Of a stretch of DNA of 64,000 bases, positions 10,723 to 20,984 are shown piece after piece. Position 1 is the first letter of the stretch; every line of letters begins with the position of its first letter. The notes under the pieces are model-generated. The model was not told where the DNA came from. It saw nothing but the letters and a program-made list of their open reading frames with translations, and ran no database searches. Where the stretch lies: assembly GCF_963675165.1 (NCBI RefSeq), contig NC_087382.1, forward strand, positions 6,992,315 through 7,056,314, in the 5' to 3' direction. The position numbers and the translations under genes are program-made. The stretch is from Halichondria panicea (taxonomy: Eukaryota; Porifera; Demospongiae; Suberitida; Halichondriidae).

Positions 10723-10879
10723 TGTACATTGTAAACGTACACATGTGTTAGATCTGTGCGCGTGCGCAGTGACGTTTTTGGACTTTCACCAAAATGATTG
10801 CAAGATCTTGGAAAAATACAATAGTAAACCCCAACATTGCACAGAGTTCAAGAGTCCGATATAGTTCTGAAACTAGTCA

Positions 10880-11340
10880 TCAGACCAGTGCATGGTCCTG
10901 TCGGTTAGTGGTAGGGTTTAGTGTCCCTATTTAGGGACATAATGTCCTAAATCCAGACGGTGCACTGTAATGAAGCAGGGTTGGTGCCAATCTGCTTATG
11001 GAACCATCAAGGTCAACCCCAGAAGGTCAACTAGTTCGATAGTCGCTTTAAACACGAAAGGGACAAGCGGCCCTTAAAGGGCCACAAATGTCCCAAATCC
11101 AGACGGTCCACCATGACGATGCAGGGTTGGTGCCAGTGTGTTTACGTCCCCATCAAGGTCAACCCCATCAAGGTCAACCCCATAAGGTCAACGAGTTCAA
11201 TGGTCGCTTTAAACACGAAAGGGACAAGCGGCCCTTAAAGGGCCACAAATAGTTGGTGCCAGTCTGCTTATGTGACCATCAAGGTCAACCCCACAAGGTC
11301 AACGAGTTCGATGGTCGCTTAAACATCAAATGGGATACCC
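10880..11340. repeat. Satellite with AAGGTCAACC and GGGACAAGCGG blocks
   Basis: About three units of roughly 110-170 bp share GTCGCTTTAAACACGAAAGG, CCAAATCCAGACGGT, GCAGGGTTGGTGCCA and repeated AAGGTCAACCCCA. The block GAGTTTGATGGTTGCTTTAA with ACACGAC also lies at 7358-7385, where E1 and E2 meet, so the satellite shares sequence with a YR-element terminus. Confidence 0.75.
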
Positions 11341-11735
11341 TGAGAAAATCCCAAATCCAGGGTGTCCCAAACTTAAACCAAGTCAGTTATGGACAAGGGA
11401 CAATGTGATGACCAATAATGGTAGCATTCACGTGTCAACCCTGAGGTCAGTAAGTACCAGGGAACCTTTCAATTGAAAAGGGCTACCGTAACCCCAGGGC
11501 GTCCCAAATTCAAACGAAGACACTTAGATACAAGGTGCAAGGTACAAACAAGTCCATGTAACATATAGAGTACACCCTAATGGTTTTCAAGAGCCAGGGT
11601 TCCTTAAATGAAAAAAGGGCAGCCTTAACCCCAGGGTGTCCCATTTCCAAACAAAGCCACTTAGGAACAAGGCGCAAGGTACACAGAGTCCATGTAACAT
11701 ATAGAATAAACCCTGATGGTTTTCAAGAGCCAGGG

Positions 11736-12534
11736 TAGCCTCGGTCCCAGGCCGATTTTTTTTTAATAGAACAAAGTTGAAAAATACGGCCTGGTATTGA
11801 TTGTATCTGGGCGTGGCAGGAACCGGAAACTAAAGCAGAGATTCTTCACATTTTGTTTCCTGCTTTTTTTCTGTAATACTAAAGGTGTACGTAGAGGCAT
11901 TTTACTCCCGTAAAACTTACAGTAATGTAGCTCCGTGTCATGTTCTCAATTTATAGCTAGCTAGCTATGGCATGCAACGCGTTGTTTGTTTGAAGCAAGA
12001 TGGCCTCACTCTCATGGCAGAACAGGCCCAGGCTCTCAAGCTCCTGTTTGAGGGAAGGGACGTGTTTATCTGGTTCCCAACGGGGTATGGCAAGTCTCTC
12101 TGCTATATCAGTTGCTACCCTTTTTAATGGACTACAAGCTAGGTAGGACCAAGGCTCCTCCTGTTGACAAAAGTGTTGTTCTTGTTAATTGTCTCTCCCC
12201 TTGTATCTCTCGTCATGAGACTCATAATTGACCAGGCAGGAGTCTAAACAATAGAGGTGTTTCTGCTGCCATCCTCAGTAGCTCAGTAGCAATAAAGGAA
12301 TCGACAAAAATTTGGTTGCCACTGCCAAAGAAGTGTCTTCTGGGAAGTATTTCCTGCTGTATACTGCCCCAGAGGCTGTTGTTGGAAGACCACTGTTGGA
12401 GGATTCATTTTTTGTTGTACCAGAGTCAATTTATTAAAAAACCACGCCCAGATCACACCCAAATACAATCAATACCAGGCCTAGTAGGCGACCTAGCGTT
12501 CAATTGGAGACGGATCGGCCTGGGATCGAGGCTA
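11736..12534. mobile_element. Short RecQ-helicase element, 9-bp target duplication
   Basis: The ends are inverted: TAGCCTCGGTCCCAGGCCGA at 11736 and the complement of TAGCCTCGATCCCAGGCCGA at 12534. The flanking bases GAGCCAGGG (11727-11735 and 12535-12543) are identical, a 9-bp duplication within the 136-bp satellite. It carries only a helicase remnant. The ends match those of the larger element at 13916-17068, so this is a deletion derivative of the same family. Confidence 0.88.
11990..12440 (+). pseudogene. RecQ-like helicase remnant
   Basis: Readable pieces in shifting frames include QAQALKLLFEGRDVFIWFPT with GYGKSLCY (Walker A of a superfamily II helicase), then SPLVSL, and a later motif resembling LLYTAPEAV. 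Stops and frame changes separate them, and the DEAH and later motifs are absent. The gene is a non-functional remnant inside the short element, parallel to the helicase start at 14095. Confidence 0.65.
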
Positions 12535-13209
12535 GAGCCAGGGTTACTTAAAACAAAAAAGGGCAACCCTAACCCCAGGGTGTCCCATTTCCAAACAAAG
12601 CCACTTAGGGACAAGGTGCAAGGTACACAGGGGTCCATGTAACATATAGAGTAAACCCTGATGGTTTTCAAGAGCCAGGGTTCCTTAAAACAAAAAAGGG
12701 CAACCCTAACCCCAGGGTTCCCATTTCCAAACAAAGCCACTTAGGGACCAGGTGCAAGGTACACGAGGGTCCATGTAACATATAGAGTAAACCCTGATGG
12801 TTTTCAAGAGCCAGGGTTCCTTAAAACAAAAAAGGGCAACCCTAACCCCAGGGTTCCCATTTCCAAACAAAGCCACTTAGGGACCAGGTGCAAGGTACAC
12901 GAGGGTCCATATAACATATAGAGTAAACCCTGATGGTTTTCAAGAGCCAGGGTTCCTTAAAACAAAAAAGGGCAACCCTAACCCCAGGGTTCCCATTTCC
13001 ATTCCAAACAAAGCCACTTAGGGACCAGGTGCAAGGTACACGAGGGTCCATATAACATATAGAGTAAACCCTGATGGTTTTCAAGAGCCAGGGTTCCTTA
13101 AAACAAAAAAGGGCAACCCTAACCCCAGGGTATCCCATTTCCAAACAAAGCCACTTAGGGACAAGTTGCAAAGTACAGACAAGTCCTGGATACATCAAGG
13201 TGTGAACCC

Positions 13210-13600
13210 ATGGGTCAGGGTTAGCTAGGGTTTCTTCAAACCCAAAAAGGACGAAAAACTATAAGGTCTCTTGGTTGCTTCAAAAGTGAACCATGAGACA
13301 CCACAATAAGTCAGGGGCTTTGTTTTTTGTAGTAGCATCCTGTGGGCGTGACCAAAAGTCACATGGTTGTATAGAAACAGAATGGGACAAAAGGGACACC
13401 TATGGGCAAAAAAGGGCCATAAAAACTATGTACCCATAGGAGTGTTTGTGGTCACTTTTGGGACAACCCCCAACCCCCAGGGTTAGATGAGGGTTATTTT
13501 CCCTCAGGATGAAAAGTGTTCAAAAAAAGGGTCAGGGAGTCATGTGACACAACCCTGGTTAACCCTGAGTTTCATAGGTGGTCATATATACCTTAGGTTA
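13210..13600. other. Unassigned sequence between repeats
   Basis: No gene is visible. The stretch contains phrases such as CCCATGGGTCAGGGTTAGC, AAAGGGACACCTATGGGC and AACCCCCAACCCCCAGGG that look like decayed relatives of the neighbouring satellites. Confidence 0.5.
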
Positions 13601-13604
13601 GGGT

Positions 13605-13880
13605 TAGGCCATAAGTTATGTCCCTTTTTGTGTCCCTTTTGCCCTAAAATGTCCCGCAGAGACCAAAAATGTCCCTGTCCCTTTTAACTGAGTTTTGTCC
13701 CTGTCCCTCCAAGTGCCCCAAAATGTCCCTCAGGGTCCCCAAATGTCCCTTGGCGTCCCCAAGGATCCCTCGCTTAATGTCCCATTCGACCCAAAATGTC
13801 CCCGTCCCTTTTTTCCCCGAAAAACCATGAATTTTGTCCCTGTCCCTCTAAAAAATCCGGAATTTTTCCGACGTCCCTCA
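13605..13880. repeat. GTCCC-rich repeat, second array
   Basis: AAAATGTCCC, TGTCCCTGTCCCTTTT and CCCCAAATGTCCCTTGGCGT occur in irregular tandem. The wording is close to that of the array at 660-1012 (for example AAACCATGAATTTTGTCC occurs in both), so the two share an origin. Open frames here are repeat artefacts. Confidence 0.8.
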
Positions 13881-14094
13881 AAATTGAGTCCCCAGGGTTG
13901 GCTCAGGGTTAAAACTAGCCTCGATTCAAGGCCGCTTTAGAAGCGGCCTGGTATACCTTGTATGCGCATGCGCTTACATTACCCCAAAAAGGGGGTAATC
14001 CGTGTATTTGTGGATACTGTCAGTAAAATAAACACGTATACTATTTTGTATTCTAATTTTAGTGGTCCGTGTTACACACTTTACATAAGCAAAG

Positions 14095-14440
14095 ATGACT
14101 AGCTCGACTGACACTGAGTTCTCTTCCGCTCTGGCTTATGCCCTTTCTTGTGTGAAGAGAAGTCATTTAGTTCTGAGGGATAAACAGCTTGACACTCTAC
14201 GGATGCTGTACGAAGGGAATGATGTTTTCCTGTGGGTTCCTACTGGATATGAAAGTCTATCTGCTACCAAACTTTGCCTTTTTAATTCGACAAGAAGCTG
14301 GATAGAATTAGTTCTCCTCCTAGTGAGCGTAGTATTGTCCCCTAGTGTCTCTAATGGTAGATCAAGTGACTAGTCTACATGATCGTGGTGTTCCTGCTGG
14401 TATACTCAGTGGAAACAAAGGGGTCGATAAGAAGTCCAAG
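14095..14440 (+). pseudogene. Truncated RecQ-like helicase
   Basis: The frame opens at 14095 and reads through a helicase N-terminus (LRDKQLDTLRMLYEGNDVFL with WVPTGY). At the Walker A box one base appears to be lost after GTTCCTACTGGATATG, so the frame changes and the GKS is destroyed. Pieces such as PLVSLMVDQVTSLHDRGVPA appear in the other frame downstream. Sequence after about 14440 no longer resembles a helicase. Known RecQ-family helicases unwind DNA; here the role was presumably in transposition. Confidence 0.7.
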
Positions 14441-14530
14441 TGAGTGCTTCACCTACCCCCAGAATACTCATAAGGCAGTGCCAGTCCTCTATACAAGGTG
14501 CTCCAATTGTCTACTGCGAGTGTCCGCATC

Positions 14531-16931
14531 TCACATATGTTTTTTGCTACATCGCTGTCTTTCACAAGTCATCTGATCGCCACCTGACATAACAGTAAGT
14601 TCAATAGAATCTTTCAAGTATGAATGTTTCTCAATCATTATGTCTATCATGTCTGCGGCCTTTGCCTCATTTTTGTGTAGAACATCAAGGACTACAACCT
14701 CAGATTTTTTGGCCATCTCTGTGCTGTGGGGGTGCTTAATGTGACTGACAACACACCGTTTGTACCGCTGGAGGGGCTTGATGTACTCGCACAGTATTCG
14801 ACCGACTAGAACGACCAAATTTCTTGGATGCCCTCAATGTCGGCCTTTGTAGGAAGGAAGTGAGTTATTTTTAGGGAACCCAGGTTAGGGGGGAAAAGGT
14901 TGAGACTGGAGATGGTCCTTTGCCAACAAACTGTACATTTGCACTAGCTCACCATGATGGTCACTACGTATGTCTCTAACGCCCTTTGTTTTAGCAACGT
15001 TGTCCCCCACGAACTTGAAACATGCACCCTCATCAATCCAGGCATCGATAGGACGTTGGTACAGCTTGCTGATTTTCGTGACCAACTTCAACACGGCACA
15101 GTAACTGATAGTGACACTAAGATGATTCAGCCTGGAGTATACCTGTGAGTAATTCAATGTAATCATAATTATATAAGAGGAGATGGATTGGAAACGGAGG
15201 TAGCATCGTGTTACATTAATTTTTAAATCTGTGTACGGTTGTGCAGCACTTGGGGAAACGATGTTTCTGGAATTAAGACCACTGCAATTAATGCATTCAA
15301 AGCCCCCCTAAAACAACATGCATTCTCATGCCCTCTATAATGGTGAGCATCCTTTGGAAAAAATACGTTTTTCAAAATAGCTACAAAGAGTGTCATGCTC
15401 TGAGATCTTTATGAGTATGCTTCTAGCTATATAATGGTAATACTTAATTATCAGTGTACTGCATGTGTCAATCCATACGTTCCTCAGGTGACAGTTGGGA
15501 GTATACTGCAGGCACTATCTAGTCTAGATTTTACTAATGTTACAATCATACATACATTTTGTAGCCTCGATTAAACCCTGGCCTAACGTGACAAGGTAAC
15601 TTCTGTTTCCAATCCCTCTCTGTGATATAATAATTATACCTGTATCTGAAAATACGTAGTGGACACACATCATATATGTACATGTACATGTACAAACCTT
15701 TTTGTTTACTCTACAGTTGAAGAGTACGAGAGACAGAAACGACTGAATACCACACATTCTTGTGTTACGCTCTTTCAAGAGAATTGCTGTGGCCATACAC
15801 ATCCCAGGGTAGTGACTCTCTCCGCGTTTATGCAAGTTCCTATGATCTGAACGTCCTACGATCGTCTGGATAAGCCTAAATAGAATCGGAGACTTTCGCT
15901 GTAGTTCAGACACAGCCTGTTTCCACGATAACGCTTCCACATTGTCAATTGGAACCCGGTGAAATAGAGAGACAAACTCCCCAGAGTTACGACATAGAGT
16001 GGAACATTCGTCGTCAAGAATTTTCACCACACCCTCTACCAATTGGTCCTTCAGTGAAGGGCAAGAAAATGCTGCCTTGGCAATAGACTGAATGTTGCCA
16101 CTATTCAGTGCCTGGCGTAATTTCTGGAGACTTTCATCTACTTCCGCAGTCACTGTACTGGGTGAGCTCACTGTGATCTGTATATTGTTTAATTAATTAG
16201 TGTGATTTTGGTGTGTTTACAGTATCAGATCTGTTATCCTCACCATAACTGTTTCAGTCGAACCAGGCTTGGAAATATCTCTTGCAACACCTTCTGAACC
16301 TTTAAGTTAATGGCTATATATTAATTTACGTTCATTTCGTTTGTAGGTGGTTTAACATACCGTCAACAGAAGAAAACTGCTCGAGATTGGTCAACTCTAA
16401 CAGCGGTGGCTGACGAGGACAGTCTGTGTGCGCTATGAAAAAGAGATGTTCCTGTCATCTACATATATGATTTGTTGCAATCAACCTACGTTCCTCCCTG
16501 GTTGAGAAAGCAAGCCTTCTTCCAGGTGCTCCTACTGTCAGACGTTTTGCTAGAGGTCTAGCATGGACTGTGTGAGGTGATGCTTCAAGCCCACTGATGT
16601 CTTTAGTTCTCTTCCTACCTGATACCATAGGACTACAGATGGAAGCCTTATTTCGACCCTGCTCAAAACCACACTTAGCCATACTTCTAAAGGCTTTAAG
16701 TTTAGACTCCAGAGACTGGAATTTGTTTGTGCAAGCTCTACAAATGTATGAAGATAGCCCATCACACTCACTAACTGGCAGCTCTAGCAATTTGCCAAGT
16801 CTGTCTGGAAGGCATCTTTGAACAGACTCTTTGCTGAACAGAGCTGAGCAGCGAGTAGAAGTAACAATGTTGCAGCACAATCTGCATATTCTGGTGGCTG
16901 CCATTGTCTTGAACATTCTACCACCAACCAC
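14531..16931 (-). pseudogene. Academ-like transposase pieces, with N-terminal zinc domain
   Basis: Coding pieces on the minus strand, 5' to 3': 16931-16455 has a cysteine domain (ICRLCCNIV then SYICRACTNKF) like a ZAD zinc finger; 16171-15524 has helical sequence with MCMATAILLKERNTRMCGIQ; 15166-14885 has FKFVGDNVAKTKGVRDIR and HHGEL; 14818-14531 has VMSGGDQMTCERQR. The GDN and GGDQ(L/M)T boxes resemble the acidic motifs of Academ/DUF6589-type transposases. Introns separate some pieces, and sequence past GGDQMT is missing, so the gene is probably truncated. Family assignment is from memory of motifs, not a search. Confidence 0.55.
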
Positions 16932-17077
16932 GCAGTCTTACATATTTTTCCTTTGTGTACTTTTTCCAATTTTATCACTTGCGTAATACTGATAAATATA
17001 CGAATTATTTCGCGCATGCGCATACAAGGTATACCAGGCCGCTGTAAAGCGGACTTGAGTCGAGGCTAGGTTAAAAC

Positions 17078-17411
17078 AAGAGCGGTGGAACGTCCTGTTA
17101 ATGGTGACTATTTTGTGTGTGCAGGAGGTGGAGATATGGAGTATATGTGTGCAGAGGAGATCACAAAATGCTAACGTAGGAGAGGAGACATGCAAAGACA
17201 TGCAAATATCTTTTGTGACCCTTAAATATGTCATTTTGCTGCTGACACTCACAAATTGAACTACTTACCAATAAAAATTGATCATAAATGATCATATATA
17301 ACACAACCAGAAAATGAGCACAATTGTAAGGAGTGTTTGGGTAGACAACGACAAAACAGTGAAACATAAAACAATAAACAGTGAGTTTAAAAAAAAAAAA
17401 AAAAAAAAAAC
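17078..17411 (+). other. Poly(A)-ended segment, possible retroposed 3' end
   Basis: About 300 bp of AT-rich noncoding sequence ends in CAATAAACAGTGAGTTT followed by about 22 consecutive A (17389-17410). An AATAAA signal about 15 bases before the poly(A) is the expected layout of a retroposed transcript end. On the other side of the poly(A) the recombinase gene of E3 starts abruptly in mid-domain. I see no target duplication that would prove it. Confidence 0.4.
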
Positions 17412-18700
17412 ATATGTTCCAGCTTTTTCCCTCCGTTCCGGAGGAAAAAAGCGTCGGATGGGTTAACGTTGACTTGTTGCGGCCTAACATGATCGAGGTA
17501 TTTCCTATCTTGCCCATCAGGTCTACGGTGAGTATAAGGTGTGCGGAGCCCTGTGTGTGTCTGGGTCTTGTGTCTGTGGACACGGAGCACCCACACATCT
17601 CCTCCCGTAGACTTTTCCTGTCTCGCCTCTTTAAACTCCTCGAGCGTCAGGTTCTGTACTGAACCAGGCCGCTGCGAGGAGTTTACCATCACTGCATGTG
17701 CTAGGATGTATGTGATTGCATCCAGTTTTTGGGTGTCTACTAGACCTCCAAGCTGGAGATTTGTAACTGTTTCTTCGAAGAACTCCCAAACCGCTGTGTT
17801 GCTAAGGATGTCAGTTGCCGCTTTGAGGGAGATTCTTGGGCCGTCTGATTGCCTTTCCATGTTGTGGACTGTAGCCGTCTCTTCGTAGCACAGCCCTCCA
17901 GTTCTTCAACACTTCAGAGATATTCTCCGCCTCCCGGAATTGTGTTGAGTCTACGCTGACCATCTTGATCCTATAAAACTTCAGTGCATCCTCGAAGTAC
18001 TCCAGGTTCTGGATGATTCCAGAAGCCTGGAGGTTGCACTTCTTGAGAAGCTCTACATACCTGTTGAGTTTTGTCAAATTATATATTATAATATATAATA
18101 TATTTTATATATATTATATTATACACCTATTCCTTTCTACATACCTGTTCAGTTTGTCCCTGGATGTGAAGACTGACCAATCAATTGGCTCGCCCTTGGC
18201 CTTCTCGGCGTGGAGGAACTTGGCCACATCTCGAGCCTCCTGGAGTGCCGTGGACGCTGCCTTCATTCACCCGTCCACTGTCTGGAGCCACCCCCTAAAA
18301 TCCAGCAACGTCTGTTCCGTCTCCACATCGTAGCGGAGAAGCTGGGTGGTTCTCCCTGTCGGCACTATAACAGGGGTCTTTGGTGCGACAGGGAGTTCCT
18401 CCTCAAAGGAGGATTCCTCTTGACGATCCAAGAAGGAGTCCATAGCCGTTTGCCCCGGTTTCTGGACAGGCCCGGACGATCCTCCCAGGTACCTGCGTGC
18501 GTTTCTCAAGGCCGTCATCCTATCCGAGTGAGTAAGTTCTGGATGCATATTCTTCAGGTGCTGCGATATCTTCACTTGTGGTTTGGACCTGCATCCAGGC
18601 AGTGGACACCACTTCTTGTACCTTTTGGGTGTCACTTTTCTCTCCTTTTCAGGGACGATGACGACCCTCTGCTTCCTCTTCCTCTTCCTGGGTGTTTCCT
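17411..18700 (-). pseudogene. Tyrosine recombinase of E3, truncated
   Basis: The zinc-finger exon (to 18700) has WCPLPGCRSKPQVKISQHL; the recombinase follows, with NSSQRPGSV (catalytic Arg) and HRHKTQT (Lys). It stops at the poly(A) tract at 17411 after NGGKKLEHM, so the second Arg, His and nucleophile Tyr are missing. Two further lesions: an in-frame TGA right after LQTVDG near 18265, where E1 has Arg (a CGA to TGA change), and a 60-70 bp AT-only insertion at 18078-18142 flanked by a repeat of TACATACCTGTT. The gene is dead. Confidence 0.82.
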
Positions 18701-18764
18701 GCAATCAATGTATATGTAATAATAGTGTGTAATCTATAATCATGTGTAATCTATAATCATACAT

Positions 18765-19302
18765 CTTCCTCTAAGGTCTGTGGGTCAGCCTCATCACCAG
18801 ACTCGGAACCAGACTCGGACATGTCCTGCAGTATGTAGGTAATAATAGCATATGTATAAATGTATTATACTTACCACTTCCCCAAGGGTGGGTGTCTGTT
18901 GTACCGTTTGAGTAGGAGAGACGGGAGAGAGAGTTGTTGGAGGCACGGCGTGCTGTACGTATAGTATAATTAGCATAATTATGTTAAATCTATTATACTT
19001 ACCACTTCCTCAAGGGTGGGTACATCCTCCTCTTCGTCCTTCACCTCTTGTGCCTCTATGATTACCATCTATATAATGTATAGTTAAAGGGTGATAGATG
19101 TATATATCATACATACCTGTTGTGTCTCATTGTCCACGGTAGGTTCCTCTGCATTCAGGTACTGTACGTATAGTATAATTACATGTAATTCTGTACATGT
19201 ACGGACTTACATAATAACCATCATCACCAGACAAAGAACTGGTAGAGAAGACACTGCTGACCCTTCGTAGACGGGTCGGGTCGGCCACACTAGGGGTGGT
19301 GT
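18765..19302 (-). CDS. Mini-exons of E3
   Basis: Minus-strand exons at about 18765-18825, 18875-18952, 19003-19068, 19117-19161 and 19211-19302 are separated by introns of 48-50 bp that start GTAAGTATAATA or GTATGTATGATA and end near CTATACGTACAG or CTACATACTGCAG. They encode acidic, Ser/Thr-rich linkers such as DMSESGSESGDEADPQ. Intron sequences resemble each other, so exon plus intron units probably arose by duplication. Borders rest on splice-site consensus only. Confidence 0.55.
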
Positions 19303-19712
19303 CCTGTAGGGTTAGGGTTAGGGTTGCTAGTGGTCTGGGCAGCCAAGTGTGGACTTACGCTAGTGGTAGGAGGGACTCTCTGGGCAGCCGAGAGTGGACT
19401 TACGCTAGGTGGACTTACGCTAGGTTGAGTGGCAGCCATGTGTGGACTTACGCTAGTGGTAGGGGTCTTCAGTTCATCAGGGACGCTTGTAGGGGTCTCG
19501 GCAGCCAAGTGTAGACTTACGCTAGTGGTAGGAGGGACTCTCTGGGCAGCCAAGAGTGGACTTACGCTAGGTTGAGTGGCAGCCATGTGTGGACTTACGC
19601 TAGTGGTAGGGGTCTTCAGTTCATCAGGGACGCTTGTAGGAGTCTCGGCAGCCAAGTGTGGACTTACGCTTCGATTGTCCCAGTGGGCATTCATCACCCT
19701 AATGACTTCCAT
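19290..19712 (-). CDS. Repeat-rich N-terminal exon of E3
   Basis: The 140-residue frame starts MEVIRVMNAHWDN and repeats SVSPHLAAETPTSVPDELKT, PTTSVSPHMAATQ and PLLAAQRVPP. The DNA is a minisatellite with GTGTGGACTTACGCTAGTGG as its core (about 24 bp, also organised in a higher-order unit of roughly 150 bp). It corresponds to the 6472-6927 exon of E1, where the core is GTGTGGACTTATGTC. I infer a disordered N-terminal region. Confidence 0.55.
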   Translation of the reverse strand: MEVIRVMNAHWDNRSVSPHLAAETPTSVPDELKTPTTSVSPHMAATQPSVSPLLAAQRVPPTTSVSLHLAAETPTSVPDELKTPTTSVSPHMAATQPSVSPPSVSPLSAAQRVPPTTSVSPHLAAQTTSNPNPNPTGHHP

Positions 19713-20329
19713 AGAGGGTGGGTTCCGTAGTCTACAACCTACTGTTGTAGGTGGACCAAAGTTCGTCTGGCAGCCAACGTCAGAAAAAATGGGTGCCAGT
19801 TGTTCTCGTGCCTGCCAAAACTATAATAATAGTAGACGAATTTCAAAGTTTACCTCTTGTGGAATAAAATCTCCCAGGCTCTCAATGATTTCGTGGCATT
19901 CTCTAACATGTGGCATTCTCTAACATGCCTCATAAGAACTCTATTGCACGTCATCAACCTCTGTATCTCCTGTTCCGCAGCTATGTGACATCCACGATTA
20001 TTACAGCCACACACACATTCAACCACAACCACACACTTCATCCACACAAAAACACCCATACACACACTCAACCAAGACACACCCCTATACATATAAAAGT
20101 ACAAAACTCACACATGGCTCTCTCCAGCACTCAGACTTCTCAAAATAGCTTCCACTTCCTCAACTCAGACCTCACAGAACGTCACAGAACTTTACAGAAT
20201 CTTTAGAAGACACAGACGTCTCAAAAGTCTTGTTAATAGTTTCCTGACACTTGACATGTGCTTAGTCCAATTGGAAATGATGCACACCAACCACCCTTTA
20301 CCTTTTTTATGAAAAATAACTTTCTTGCT

Positions 20330-20850
20330 TAATAAAGTGTTACACTCCCCCATATTGCATCCACGTGTTATACGAGTGTTTAAGAACGACATACTAAAAG
20401 TAGAGAGCCCCAAAAAATAAAACTCCATGTTTGTGACATTTAGGGACTTATCTTCCCTAATAAACTCTCTCCTCTCCCCATATTGCAATCAGGTGTACAT
20501 ACAAGTGTTACAAATGACATACTAAAAGGAGAGAGCTCAAAAACTATAACCCTAGGTTTGAGACATTTATGGACTTATCTTCCCTAATAAACTCCCCCCT
20601 GTCCCCATATCGCAATCATGTGTACATGCAAGTGTTGTAAATGACATACTAAAAGGAGAGAGCTCAAAAACTATAACACTAGGTTTGAGACATTTAGGGA
20701 CTTATCTTCCCAAATAAACTCCCTCCTCTCCCCACATCGCAACCATGTGTACATACAATTGTTAGAAATGACATACTAAAAGGAAAGAGCCCAAAAACTA
20801 AAACCCTAGGTTTGGGACATTGAGGGACATAACGTCCCTTGATGCCCCAA
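20330..20850. repeat. 127-bp satellite at the right end of E3
   Basis: Four units contain ACTAAAAGGAGAGAGCTCAA, CCCTAGGTTTGAGACATTT, CTTATCTTCCCTAATAAAC and CCCCATATCGCAATCATGTG; the ACTAAAAGG anchor lies at 20395, 20521, 20648 and 20775 (spacing 126, 127, 127). A single related unit lies at 8170-8310 in E2. The number of units therefore varies between elements of one family. Confidence 0.9.
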
Positions 20851-20984
20851 TTTTGATGCATTGTGTTAACCCAAACCCTGACACTACACAGAGTCCCATA
20901 TAGTTGTTAAATGTATCACAATAACCCACGATAGTGCTCTCATTGTGTGGTAGGGTTTAGTGTCCCTTAAAAAGGAGTTAATGT

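Larger units (their letters stand above)
8345..10824. mobile_element. Two-gene Tc1/mariner-type element
   Basis: Inverted ends read YTATTGTATTTTTCCAAGAT (starting 8345 and, on the other strand, 10824), each flanked by TA (8343-8344 and 10825-10826), followed by CTTGCAA and a GCGCATGCGCAGT-like motif about 70 bp in. It carries two convergent genes, a transposase (+) and a 324-residue accessory protein (-). It sits in the right end of E2; the matching region of E3 (near 20865) lacks it and shows the empty site. Confidence 0.88.
11460..13200. repeat. About 136-bp satellite (AGAGCCAGGGTTCC family)
   Basis: Units beginning AGAGCCAGGGTTCCTTAAAA recur at about 12671, 12807, 12943 and 13084 (spacing 136, 136 and 141) with CCACTTAGGGACCAGGTGCA and CATATAGAGTAAACCCTGAT inside. 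More diverged copies start near 11460. The 141-bp spacing reflects a small duplication (CCATTTCCATTCC). An Academ-like element interrupts the array at 11736-12534. Long open frames on the minus strand follow the repeat and are not genes. Confidence 0.9.
13916..17068. mobile_element. Academ-like element with RecQ helicase, 9-bp target duplication
   Basis: Inverted ends of about 55 bp start TAGCCTCGATTCAAGGCCGC at 13916 and end with the complement of TAGCCTCGACTCAAGTCCGC at 17068; both continue to CAGGCCGC-like, GGTATACCTTGTATGCGCAT and GCG. The flanking GGTTAAAAC (13907-13915 and 17069-17077) is a perfect 9-bp duplication. A helicase gene (+) starts near the left end and a transposase-like gene (-) near the right end; they converge and both are damaged. 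Confidence 0.88.
17411..20960 (-). mobile_element. Tyrosine-recombinase element E3
   Basis: The architecture matches E1 and E4: repeat-rich N-terminal exon (19290-19712), mini-exons (18765-19302), zinc finger and recombinase. The right end passes through a 5' region like that of E2 (CACTCAGACTTCTC, AACTCAGACC) into a 127-bp satellite and then AACCCAAACCCTGACACTAC, the sequence in which E2 carries the Tc1/mariner element. The left end is lost at the poly(A) junction. Confidence 0.6.

Noticed and set aside
12453-13198. Minus-strand frames encoding repeated LLKTIRVYSICYMDP
   Set aside because: These track the 136-bp satellite unit exactly and change frame with unit length. They are not a gene.
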